Shown piece by piece: positions 7,963-14,863 of a DNA stretch of 15,170 nt. This DNA is from Perkinsus olseni. Taxonomy: Eukaryota > Perkinsozoa > Perkinsida > Perkinsidae. The notes under the pieces are model-generated. The model had not been told where the DNA came from. It did no database searches and saw nothing but the letters and a program-made list of their open reading frames with translations. The position numbers and the translations under genes were made by a program. The stretch spans positions 1-15,170 of the forward strand of contig JABANP010000844.1 in assembly GCA_013115135.1 (NCBI GenBank). Reading direction: 5' to 3'. Within the stretch, counting starts at the first letter, position 1. The number at the start of each line of letters is the position of its first letter.

Positions 7963-8445
7963 TCAGCGCGCGGCCCAAAAATGCGACTCAAGCAGCATAG
8001 TGTACGAGTCGTGCTCGTGTACGAGCTGACGATGTACGAGTTTTATGTGTATGGGTTTTACGTGTATGAGTTTTATGCGTACGAGTATTATGTGTACGAG
8101 TTTTAAGTGTACGAAACGACGGTGTACGGATCCAAGGGGTGAACGAGCATTCAGTGTACGAGTCGTGTACGAAATGAAAGTGTACGAGTTTTCGGTGTAC
8201 GAGTCGTGATACACCCGGCTCGTCAGTATGCGAGACATCGCCACATACTTGCTCTGGGGCTTGATGCATACCTTCCCATCAGGATCATGAGTAGCGAGAC
8301 CACATTCGATCAAGCAATTGTCGACGATGAGGATGTGATGGGCAAGGTCGACGCGGCTGACGAGGGCGGGGAGCGCAGTTTTGCCAAATGCCGCTGTCGC
8401 CATATTAAGGGCAGGTGTTCCGCTTCCTTGAGGGTTGTCAGACAT
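7963..8445 (-). CDS. Leader-headed ORF with pentapeptide repeats, 160 aa, unknown function
   Basis: The start is the first ATG after the leader relict, 23 bases downstream, with no earlier ATG. Residues 1 to about 78 are unique sequence beginning MSDNPQGSGTPALNMATAAF and containing AHHILIVDNCLIECGLATHD and KVCIKPQSKYVAMSRILTSR. I recognise no family. From about residue 79 the frame enters the 15-bp array and reads as five-residue repeats around x-K-L-V-H (KLVHI, ILVRI, KLIHV, KPIHI, KLVHR). It ends with MLLESHFWAAR before the stop. The frame also stays open upstream of the leader to 8595, which weakens the argument from ORF length. There is no poly(A) tail after the stop and no target duplication that I can see. 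It may be a retrocopy of a host or element mRNA whose 3' end was replaced by the array. Confidence 0.45.
   Translation of the reverse strand: MSDNPQGSGTPALNMATAAFGKTALPALVSRVDLAHHILIVDNCLIECGLATHDPDGKVCIKPQSKYVAMSRILTSRVYHDSYTENSYTFISYTTRTLNARSPLGSVHRRFVHLKLVHIILVRIKLIHVKPIHIKLVHRQLVHEHDSYTMLLESHFWAAR
8001..8209. repeat. 15-bp minisatellite, array 1
   Basis: Units begin TGTACGA. From 8018 to 8123 they are spaced at exactly 15 bases (8018, 8033, 8048, 8063, 8078, 8093, 8108, 8123), with the plus-strand consensus TGTACGAGTTTTATG. Outside that run the spacing is irregular: 17 bases at the left edge, then 32, 11, 15 and 15 at the right. The first seven bases are better conserved than the rest. 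GTAC is self-complementary. Read on the minus strand, the regular part gives x-K-L-V-H pentapeptides, and all three minus frames are largely open. Confidence 0.85.
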
Positions 8446-8468
8446 TGACTGAACCCAACAATTCAGAA

Positions 8469-8490
8469 CTTGAGCCAAGATGGCTACGGA
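8469..8490 (-). other. Spliced-leader relict in the genome
   Basis: The minus strand reads TCCGTAGCCATCTTGGCTCA then AG. From memory this fits the 22-nt leader added to mRNA 5' ends in dinoflagellates and Perkinsus (D-CCGTAGCCAT-Y-TTGGCTCAAG), with the C that I associate with Perkinsus. It is followed by TTCTGAATT rather than a GT donor, so it is not a leader RNA gene. It is what one expects when a trans-spliced mRNA has been copied back into DNA. It sits 23 bases before the ATG at 8445. Confidence 0.8.
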
Positions 8491-8607
8491 CTGACTTATA
8501 CCAATCTCATCAATACTGATCGCACAACAACCAACCAGTGTTACCATAGCTAAAAGGGTGCACGCATGCACACTGAGATCGGGAGATAGACACAATGAGA
8601 CATTCCT

Positions 8608-8976
8608 CTAACATACATCACATGGACCGCATACAGGTACCGTTCCAGGACACTCAAAAGAATCCCGATCACAGGTCGGATCGATCCCGGTAGAATGAGC
8701 GCGTGGGCGAGTAGGGACGGCACTATTACCCGAAGGAATGGAAAATGTGGATGGTGTAACCACAACCGAACCCTTGCCACGGCCGACTGCGTTGATACCG
8801 CGAGCCTTACAACCCCAAGTATTAGTTGATCGAACCGACGGACCCTGCCTTGTGCTGACGCGCGACGTATCCTCAGCGCACTTGTGAATAAGTCTCGGAG
8901 AACGGCGAACACCCTCTGATATATGAGCGGCCTCACTACATGCTCCACTTCGCGCTAGAACCATGACTACTATCAA
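8608..8976 (-). CDS. Hypothetical ORF, 122 aa, Cys-rich C-terminus
   Basis: An open minus frame of 122 codons starts at an ATG at 8976. The middle is basic and Ser/Thr/Arg-rich, with RRSPRLIHKCAEDTSR reminiscent of the linkers in retroelement polyproteins. The end, GIDPTCDRDSFECPGTVPVC followed by GPCDVC, has five Cys in about 22 residues and could bind metal or form disulphides. I recognise no family. Another long frame (8550-8948) overlaps it on the same strand, so the choice of frame is uncertain. It ends 118 bases before the leader relict on the same strand. Treat it as possible only. Confidence 0.25.
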   Translation of the reverse strand: MIVVMVLARSGACSEAAHISEGVRRSPRLIHKCAEDTSRVSTRQGPSVRSTNTWGCKARGINAVGRGKGSVVVTPSTFSIPSGNSAVPTRPRAHSTGIDPTCDRDSFECPGTVPVCGPCDVC

Positions 8977-9449
8977 CTCAAGGTCTGAACTACTGGATCT
9001 ACAAGCTACCTTCTAACCAACGTAACGTGCGTGCACCGTAACTAGACGTCAGTTGCGAACCTCAACAGTGCAGTAAGTGAACCAGGAACTCTGTGGCGGT
9101 CCACGGTTTAGGCAAACCTAGCTACCGCAACAATCCAACGAGTTGCAACAGTTGCACCAATCCACAGCAGTTGCACAGCTTCAAACCTCACGCAACGCGC
9201 AAAGCAAGCTGCACGCAAACACAATGCACGCGCACTTGCAGACTTAAGAGCCCTCAACGTTGAAAGAATGCGACTGCGGCATCGCACAATCCGGCGCAGC
9301 TACCCACGGTCACAGCGCGATCAGAGCTCGCAAGGAAACTACATCGTGGAATAAGAAAACTACCCAGAGGATTGCAGCGAGACACTCGATGTGGATCAAA
9401 AAACCTTACCTTTTGCCATGGTAAGGCGAACCGGTGGCAAGAGACAGCT
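8977..9449. other. Non-coding stretch, CA-rich with short repeats
   Basis: No ORF above 60 codons on either strand. The plus strand is rich in CAA and GCA. CAGTTGCAC occurs at 9149-9157 and 9168-9176, with AGTTGCA also at 9141-9147 and CAATCCA words beside them, so a short block may be locally duplicated. CCTTAC...GTAAGG around 9409-9427 forms a small inverted repeat. No promoter or RNA gene is recognised. Confidence 0.4.
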
Positions 9450-9595
9450 TCGCTTCCGGCATTTCTTTGAATCTTGGTAAACTCGTTTCGTGTAATTTTT
9501 CACTATGATTGGGAACAAAACCACCATCACCTTTAACATCCAATCTTGATTTCATTTTCTCAACCCTTTCCAAAATTTTCTTCAGTCAGCTACAG
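9450..9595 (-). repeat. 146-bp repeated LINE block, copy 2
   Basis: Near-identical partner of 5760-5905, in the same orientation. On its left the match stops at the CGCTTCCGGC edge and the sequence changes to an unrelated stretch. On its right LINE-like sequence continues (9596-9808). It reads on the minus strand as the same helix-forming peptide. Confidence 0.75.
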
Positions 9596-9808
9596 CTACA
9601 TTAACCCCCACTGTATAACGGTATAACGGTATAACGGTATAACCCCACTCAAATAACTTGTTATATACACCCTCATAGTCACTGTCATCCTATGCCAAGC
9701 GTCTTCAACACTAGTCATCCCTCTACCTCCCGTATCTCTGCCAATGTGTAATGAAGCCGTACTGGAAATATAAGTACCGGCAAAATAATGATTAAAAAAT
9801 TGCCCAGC
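9596..9808 (-). pseudogene. LINE fragment, copy 2 (end of polymerase region)
   Basis: The minus strand reads AGQFFNHYFAGTY, then ASLHIGRDTGGRGMTSVEDA followed by WHRMTVTMRVYITSYLSGV. The phrase GGRGMTSVED with a following long helix is typical of the segment just after the polymerase domain in LINEs ('...GGRGL.Sied...'). It leads into the 146-bp block that copy 1 shows to be LINE sequence. Stops and an 8-bp tandem repeat separate the two. The upstream side is cut off by array 2 at 9809. The remaining polymerase is not in the window. Confidence 0.45.
9613..9643. repeat. 8-bp tandem repeat GTATAACG, four units
   Basis: Three exact GTATAACG units (9613-9636) are followed by GTATAAC. LINE copy 1 has only a single GGTATAACC at the corresponding place (about 5925), so this is a local expansion in copy 2. 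Confidence 0.75.
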
Positions 9809-10036
9809 TGTACGAAAATTCCGAAAAGTACGAAAATTCGATGTACGAGATAATACTGCACGAGTTTCAACTGTAAGAGTCGGAATTGTACGACTTATCA
9901 CTGTACGTACTGGAAGTGTACCACTGGATACTGTACGGATCGCCAGTGTACGGGTTATCAGTGTATGGGCTGAAACTGTACCACTGGACACTGTACGAGT
10001 CGTCAGTGTATGGCCCAAGACTGTACGTGTGGAAAC
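9809..10036. repeat. 15-bp minisatellite, array 2
   Basis: Thirteen units run in exact 15-base phase from 9842 to 10036, each beginning TGTA or a one-base variant, usually TGTACG or TGTACC. Two irregular units (TGTACGAAAATTC... and GTACGAAAATTCGA) lie to the left. The tails of the units vary much more than the heads. Similar units recur at 60-base distance (TGTACCACTGGATAC at 9932 and TGTACCACTGGACAC at 9992). On the minus strand the array reads as Tyr-rich pentapeptides (GPYTD DSYSV QWYSF SPYTD). Confidence 0.85.
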
Positions 10037-10480
10037 TACGTACGTAGGTCTTGTGGATGTCAGACATGACCCGGTGTGGTTGGACTCCGTAGTGTAAGTG
10101 TAATTATCGGATCAGGGCGACAGCGGTTTCGCTTGTGGGAGAGAGTTGACCACCAATCGAGACGCAGAGGCGAGACAGGCGGTCGCTAACAGCGGTGTTG
10201 TAGAACTAGTGGTTTAAGTAGGGTCCAGTGGAGTCGGTGCCGATTTCGTGGTAATTCCCGTATCCTAGGGGTTTCCTTTTTTGTTTGTCATAAGGTTAGG
10301 TCTTGTTAGTTTTGCATAAGTTGCGGTTCTTTACCGTGGTGGGGATGGACTAGTTTTGTCCGGCCAAGAGTAGTGACCAAGCCGCTGGGTCGTGTGAAAG
10401 ATTCCGTCGTGACTCTGCTTGTGGTAAAGGTCGACCAACGCAGTTTGTAAAAAAGCATCCGGACCGACGTCGAGCTCGCC
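10037..10480 (-). pseudogene. Integrase fragment of a BEL/Pao-like element
   Basis: The N-terminal zinc-binding part is seen as LYHKQSHDGIFHTTQRLGHY then SWP (His pair H-x3-H near 10410-10423). After a frame change comes VKNRNLCKTNK, where the first Cys of the C-x2-C pair is Arg. The catalytic core follows: GNYHEIGTDSTGPY with the first Asp at 10233-10235, FYNTAVSDRLSRL, and HYGVQPHRVMSDIHKTYV with the second Asp at 10059-10061. The two Asp are 58 codons apart, normal for retroelement integrases. In-frame stops occur after GPYLNH and after VALIR. The third catalytic residue (Glu, about 35 residues on) is missing because array 2 begins. Integrase would insert element DNA into the host genome; this copy cannot. 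Confidence 0.75.
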
Positions 10481-10890
10481 ATCGGGTGTTGTAGGTAAGA
10501 AGGTAACACAAGTACTTAGCGAGAGTAGAGGAGGTCCGTGGGTAGTATGAATCGGTGATTTCGAGTCAGAGAACGAAGAAGTATGATGGCTGTCAGGGGG
10601 CCCGTCCGGCAGAAGTTGGTCTTGATGGGAAGAGTTAGCACCTGTAGAGCCATCGTGAACGTCTGTATAGGATGGGCGGGAGGGCTCGCTCGTATCAGTG
10701 GCTGAGCGAGCGGCATCGCGACGTGCTTTGACTTGGCTCGCGGTCGACGTCGCCATTGTTCGGAAAGTGTTGCAGAAGTGGACAGGCAGTCGTAGTGGTA
10801 GCGACAACCGGTGATGTCGTTGAAGAGATCGTTGCGCGTGCCCTCGTCCGCTGGATTCTCCGTGCCCTCGATGTGGTTGTAGCCGAGAAG
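10481..10890 (-). pseudogene. Linker between RNase H and integrase
   Basis: The frame 10331-10807 carries, upstream of the zinc motif, a Ser/Thr/His/Pro-rich stretch that is low in order, then LSTCVTFLPTTPDGELDVGP and DAFLQTALVD. A short region between RNase H and the integrase zinc finger is normal in LTR pol polyproteins, though the Ser/His-rich part here is long. There is no recognised domain and the frame changes near 10800-10890. Included as part of the pol remnant. Confidence 0.45.
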
Positions 10891-11385
10891 TCAGTCACCA
10901 AGGAAATGATGTATCATGGTCAGGTATTGACGGCAGTAGACTTCTTGGACACCATTGTGCACACGATGGTTCCTCAGGAAGAGGCGGATGCGAGAGCAAC
11001 CATGGTTGATGTTGAGGATCCCGAGAGTGTTGATGTGCAAGACTTTCTGGGATTTGGTTAGAGTCTTCTGCTCGCGAAAGATAGCTTCGTCGTTCTGCTT
11101 GACGTCGTAGGCCAACATGCTCTTGCTGGCATCGACGCAGACGTCGACAGGAAGGTGGAGGTAGATACGGCGATGGACTGTGAGACTACGACGGTGAGTG
11201 CTGTGACGAACCAGGTCTTGCCAACGACGGAGCAGCTGTAGAGCGTCGGCTGGTATGGGAGAGTCCCAGCCGTGTTTGAGCTGCGTACGACACTTGCTGA
11301 CGAAGCCCGTGAGGAGGTTCTTGCAGGGCAGGACGTGGTCAGGTAGTAGGTCGGACTCTTGAAGGAGGGTGCCAAGCAAGCCCAA
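10891..11385 (-). pseudogene. Reverse transcriptase thumb and RNase H fragment, BEL/Pao-like
   Basis: Residues 1-60 (GLLGTLLQESDLLPDHVLPC, then KNLLTGFVSKCRTQLKHGWD) match the region after the BEL/Pao polymerase core, where the family has 'D.lg...P..i..K.ll...w....WD'. Residues 76-115 (LHLPVDVCVDASKSMLAYDV, then LTKSQKVLHIN-x-LG) match the start of its RNase H, with Asp85 in the DAS motif. The usual 'IN.LE' Glu is Gly112 here, so a catalytic acid is lost. Later RNase H motifs are unclear. The reported start is only an open-frame edge, since the protein would be part of a polyprotein. RNase H would remove the RNA strand during reverse transcription. Confidence 0.65.
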
Positions 11386-11425
11386 TGCTTCGCGATAGGT
11401 CGGTGGTGGTGTAGCCAGGGACCAA

Positions 11426-12010
11426 TCAATCCGTTAAAGCCTGAGTGCCTTTAGCGGGGTACCAAATACGAGTGCTCTGGTCGCAGAACTCGACGCCGAG
11501 CTCAAAGATGATGCCTTGGTCGGCTAGTTCCTGAGAGGTGAGAGAAATAGCATGATCCTCGTGAGCCTTGACCACCGATGGGTCATCCACAATCGTATCA
11601 GAGGAGTAGGAACTGAGGATGCCGTCCATGTAGGACCAGCTACGTGGAACGTGAGGTTCCTTCGCAGTGTCGATCCTAGGCTCGATTGGGCGCGTCTAGA
11701 TGGAGGTCGTGCTCGATGTCATCCAAGGCGCAGAGTTGGTAGCCCAAGGCAGGCAGAGGTTTGGGGAGGAGTGCCGACACGTGAGACATTGCCGTTTCTA
11801 ACATAGCCGGGGCAATGCTACTCCCGCAGATCATGCGGGAGAACTGAAAGAGCCGACCCTGCTTGCGCATCTGGAGGTGGGTGCCTACTTTGTGCTATAC
11901 GCGGAAGCGCATTGGCACTCACGTCGTATAGGCGCACATACGAGGCGGCTCGTAAGCGACCCAAGCAGGTCTGTGCAGAAATGGACCTAGAATGTGTGGC
12001 GGGAGGGCCG
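11426..12010 (-). pseudogene. Reverse transcriptase core, BEL/Pao-like, YMDD box mutated
   Basis: On the minus strand, TCLGRLRAASYVRLYDVSA carries the first catalytic Asp (11923-11925). One base out of frame comes MRFRV, a TAG at 11895-11897, HKVGTHLQMRKQGRLFQFSR and MICGSSIAPAML (motif B), then a frame change, WSYMDGILSSYSSDT (motif C) and a helical stretch ending at the stop at 11426. In motif C the expected YMDD is YMDG because the second Asp codon is GGC at 11621-11623. That alone would abolish polymerase activity. Motif order, spacing and the following thumb/RNase H/integrase fragments on the same strand identify an LTR-element pol of the BEL/Pao kind. At least two frameshifts and one stop are present. 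Confidence 0.75.
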
Positions 12011-12165
12011 TCCTCCCCTACAAAATCGTGCTGTACACCTGTACATGTCGTTGGGTGACACATCATGATGACTGACTGAGTTTGAGAGCTTGCGCGGAGT
12101 GTTTTTCTGCCGCACGATGCGCTCAGCATACGACAGACGGGATCTGCAGGCTCCAGAGTCCACAC
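12011..12165 (-). pseudogene. Probable upstream part of the BEL/Pao-like pol
   Basis: The minus frame that runs into motif A is open from 12165. It includes VQHDFVGEDGPPATHSRSIS, which fits loosely the region before the first polymerase motif. I see no diagnostic residue. The start Met at 12165 has no special support. Confidence 0.3.
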
Positions 12166-13168
12166 GTCATGTCGATGCGGTGTAGGACTGTAGCGTAAGT
12201 CAGGTCATGCCCTGCAGGGCAACCATGTGGGTTGGTGAATGCTGTTGGTTGGGGTGCGTCGGCGGACGCTCACTCCGCCGTTCGATCGTTCTCGGCGTGG
12301 GTAGCTACGGCCACCCCGCCTTCAACAATCTCAGTGGCTCCGAGCGCCCGGTGAGGCAATGGTAGCTCGTCCACAACTGATCTGCCACAACTTGTGGCCC
12401 ACAAGTGCTTCTTGAACGGTGAGTGGAGCAGTTGAGTGGTGATGATGAGTGGGGTAACGCAGCGCAGTAGCCCGACACAAGCAATGAGTGAGGTAGCTTT
12501 CGGTTGACTTTGTCACTCGTAGACATAAAGTTCCGTAGCGATTAATGTTCCACATTGGAAAGTGTCACACGTCACGTGTGCGAGCATGGGTTAAACAATG
12601 TACGGGCCTTGGCGAAACGCACGAGAATAGCTAATGTTATCGCCCTTGAAGAGCAGCTGTGGCACGTGGGTAGCGCTACAAACATTTGCACGTGCTCAAG
12701 GTTAGCGGTAAGTGTCCCGGCCTCCGAAGCAGGGCAGACCCAACGCAGCTCATGTGATAGCGGTATAAGCCACGCTGAGCGCAGAACCTGTTGTGCGACT
12801 CGCACCGTGCGAGTGGCACGACGATGCATGGAGCTGGGAAAGGGAGTCCCACTGCAGCCGGTGCATGAACACAGGACATGTCACCTACCGTCATTGCGTT
12901 AGGGACGAAGGACGTGCGAAGCTGAGGAAAGGCAAGGTCCGACGAGATCGCAAGACACCCTGCGCCAGAGACGCCGATAATCGGCTTCGGCAGTAGTTGT
13001 AGCACTAAAATAGGCTTTCCATGGAAAATAAATAGATTGGGGTGCTACTGAACACGAGCGAAGACGATCCATGGCGGTAAAATGAAAGTTACGTGGTGGG
13101 TTTGGGAGATCGCAAAACTCAACATGGGTGTTAGGTATAGTTGTTTGTGCGCTGTCGCTGGATTTTTG
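12166..13168. other. Stretch with no recognised gene
   Basis: Several open frames of 70-115 codons overlap on both strands. None shows a motif that I trust. The minus strand could carry decayed upstream pol or gag of the element at 10037-12165, but I find no protease loop or CCHC knuckle. GC content is higher than in the left third of the window. Confidence 0.35.
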
Positions 13169-13207
13169 GCGCTCGCCCGGCGGGACCCTCCCCACTCGGC
13201 TCGCGGA
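13169..13207 (+). repeat. Diverged dispersed repeat, copy A
   Basis: Three words occur in the same order here and at 14292-14335: GCGCTCGCCC, GGACCCTCCCC and GGCTCGCGGA. The spacers between them differ by a few bases. In copy A the GGACCCTCCC word also has an inverted partner, GGGAGGGTCC, at 13248-13257. Together they look like old copies of one repeat family. Confidence 0.55.
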
Positions 13208-13527
13208 TCTGTCGATCCCCAAGAGGGTAGTCCCACCCAGAGGCTTCGGGAGGGTCCAAGCTTGACGCCTGCCCTTGAACTTGCCGAATTGTGAAGACGC
13301 AAAATAGTTGAAAGGAGAGACTGAAGAGCGTAGAGAGGCCTACCTGCACTGCCTCGAAGACGCAGTCGCGCAAGCCAATAATACTTCCATTGTTATCAGA
13401 ACAAATAGACCCACTCAAAATGCACGCCGATACTTTATAACTATTACTCTAAAAGTAATGAAGCGGCCAGCGGCCGATTGCGAGAATTATGTAACAAAAA
13501 AACTTTGTTGAAGTACGAAAATCGAAA

Positions 13528-13575
13528 CGATGGTTCTCCCTTCGGGCGAGGCTGACGCCTCGACGAACCATCTCG
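13528..13575. ncRNA. Three-way-junction-like fold
   Basis: An outer stem GATGGTTC/GAACCATC (13529-13536 with 13565-13572) encloses two small hairpins. One has a TTCG loop closed by CC/GG (13539-13546) and the other is CGAGGC-TGAC-GCCTCG (13547-13562). The parts are nearly contiguous, so the whole is a compact three-way junction. A further hairpin TTCTTGC-TG-GCAAGAA follows at 13580-13595. It does not match a hammerhead core or any RNA I know. The fold is inferred from base pairing only. Confidence 0.4.
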
Positions 13576-13595
13576 TCATTTCTTGCTGGCAAGAA

Positions 13596-14291
13596 GATGC
13601 TGCAGCTCGCTTATAAGTCGTTTGAAAGCTCCAAGCTAAGACCACGTGCAGGTGAGATCCACGTAGTGGGCCAGTAGGCAGATATATAGCGATTTTGCGC
13701 TCAAAATTAGCACTCGAAGAACATGTGAGCGAGGAATTGTCAGAGCTGCTTGGAGCAGCCTGCTTCGTACCAGGGAAGCAGCTGCATAATACATCGGCGT
13801 ATAGTCAGTGTTTTAAAATAGGTGGGATAGGAGCAAAAACAAAGTAAACATGACATAGTGAAGAGAACCTTCGATTGTTAGGACCCCAGAGGAGATATGC
13901 AGAACAGCACGAATCGCAAAAAAAGGTCGTCGCCGCGTTAGGAATGAGCGAGGCCTTTGAGCATACCGGAAATTGCAACTTTGTGACATGAGGCGTGCGC
14001 TATATGCAGAACAGTTTGTGCGACGCCGTGACGCAGCGGCGCGCGCTTTTGACCAAAGAAATGCAAGTGCGCAAGCGGAGGAGACCTGACAGGAACCATG
14101 GTTTGTGGTTAATGTGAGTGTCAAAACATTTCGATTCGCACCGGGATAGTAGGAATAAACTTTGACGGACCATATTGAATGATTTGGAAGGTTTGAATAA
14201 ATTGTAATGGGCAGGAGCAAAGATAATATATAGGAACGGGGGGACCTAAGCACGATAGGTTCCGGCCAGGAATGCCCGGAAGTTGTTTCTA
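13596..14291. other. Stretch with no recognised gene
   Basis: A 223-codon minus frame (13813-14484) covers most of this stretch, but its product has no motif, its composition is uneven, and a long plus frame (14351-14830) overlaps its upstream end. I do not call it a gene. No RNA gene or repeat stands out. Confidence 0.35.
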
Positions 14292-14335
14292 GCGCTCGCC
14301 CTAAATTAGGACCCTCCCCCCAATTGGCTCGCGGA
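14292..14335 (+). repeat. Diverged dispersed repeat, copy B
   Basis: Partner of 13169-13207, with the same three words in the same order and slightly longer spacers. The two copies are about 1.1 kb apart in direct orientation. Confidence 0.55.
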
Positions 14336-14612
14336 GGTCTTTGACTCCAATTGTGGATGTGTTCACCAAGGATACCGGCGAGAGAACGCCGTGAGACGGA
14401 AAGTTGGATAAGTAACGGACATGCGTCTCGCACAGATGCCCCCAGTAGTCCACGCGCGCGTGGCGCAACGCCAGACGCAAGCAATGGTCAGCGAACGCTG
14501 ACGGGAACAAAGAACACGGAGCAACTGGTCCCTGAGGCGGCTCGGCCAGGAATCCTGTCCGAGCCGCTGCCCTGCCTATTCGGCTCGTGCTACTCCTGTT
14601 TATACTTAGCGT

Positions 14613-14634
14613 CTCGTGAGTCACGAGTCGTGAC
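14613..14634. repeat. Two overlapping odd palindromes
   Basis: CTCGTGA-G-TCACGAG (14613-14627) and GTCACGA-G-TCGTGAC (14620-14634) are perfect around a single central G and share an arm. The layout is the same as at 1018-1040. The first contains TGAGTCA, a typical bZIP-dimer core. A run of A follows (actaaaaat). Confidence 0.6.
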
Positions 14635-14738
14635 TAAAAATAATGAAAATCGATCATCTGAGCGATTTGGATGTAGCTATAAGGCTATAGATCATTCTAG
14701 ACGCTCTGCTGCAATTTTAAGAAATTGTTCGAGAATAT

Positions 14739-14810
14739 TGGATCTCGCGAGATCGAACCTGCGTGGAATAGGTTACTGGTCGAGTGCTCTGCCTACTGAA
14801 CTACGAATTG
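14739..14810 (-). pseudogene. tRNA-like Pol III unit (tRNA pseudogene or SINE head, perhaps Thr)
   Basis: The minus strand carries a full A box, TAGTTCAGTAGG (14792-14803), and a near-perfect B box, AGGTTCGATCT (14750-14760). The segment lengths fit a tRNA one for one: acceptor 7, D stem GTTC/GAGC fully paired, anticodon loop CCAGTAA and T loop TTCGATC. But the 3' halves of the anticodon, T and acceptor stems do not pair with their 5' halves, and position 33 is C instead of T. Read literally, the anticodon would be AGT (Thr). Intact promoter boxes with lost folding suggest a tRNA pseudogene or the head of a tRNA-derived SINE. Confidence 0.5.
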
Positions 14811-14824
14811 TGCGCGGGGACAGC
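14806..14824 (+). repeat. Short direct repeat, copy 1
   Basis: AATTGTGCGCGGGGACAGC recurs at 14845-14863 with one change (A for G), 39 bases apart. Copy 1 overlaps the 5' end of the tRNA-like unit. Confidence 0.65.
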
Positions 14825-14844
14825 GGCTAGCGAAGAGGCAGCCT

Positions 14845-14863
14845 AATTGTGCGCGGAGACAGC
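14845..14863 (+). repeat. Short direct repeat, copy 2
   Basis: AATTGTGCGCGGAGACAGC, partner of 14806-14824. The pair could be a small local duplication next to the tRNA-like unit. Confidence 0.65.

Noticed and set aside
8001..8209. CRISPR-like repeat-spacer array
   Set aside because: The pitch is only 15 bases with a 6-7 base common head, the setting is eukaryotic and transposon-rich, and there are no cas-like genes. It is a minisatellite.
8469..8490. Spliced leader RNA gene
   Set aside because: The leader is followed by TTCTG, not by a GT donor, and I see no downstream Sm-site and stem arrangement.
12555..13222. Minus and plus frames tested for a retropepsin loop or CCHC knuckle upstream of the BEL/Pao-like pol
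   Set aside because: A GVSGAGC-like phrase lacks the Asp of the protease loop, and the Cys are not in knuckle spacing.
13308..13511. Plus-strand 67-codon frame with EERREAYLHCLEDAV, considered as an RNase H helix
   Set aside because: Too short, no catalytic Asp context, and the resemblance rests on one helix.
13813..14830. Long open frames of 223 codons (minus) and 159 codons (plus)
   Set aside because: They overlap each other on opposite strands, have no motif, and the plus frame runs through the tRNA-like unit. High GC content makes such chance frames common.
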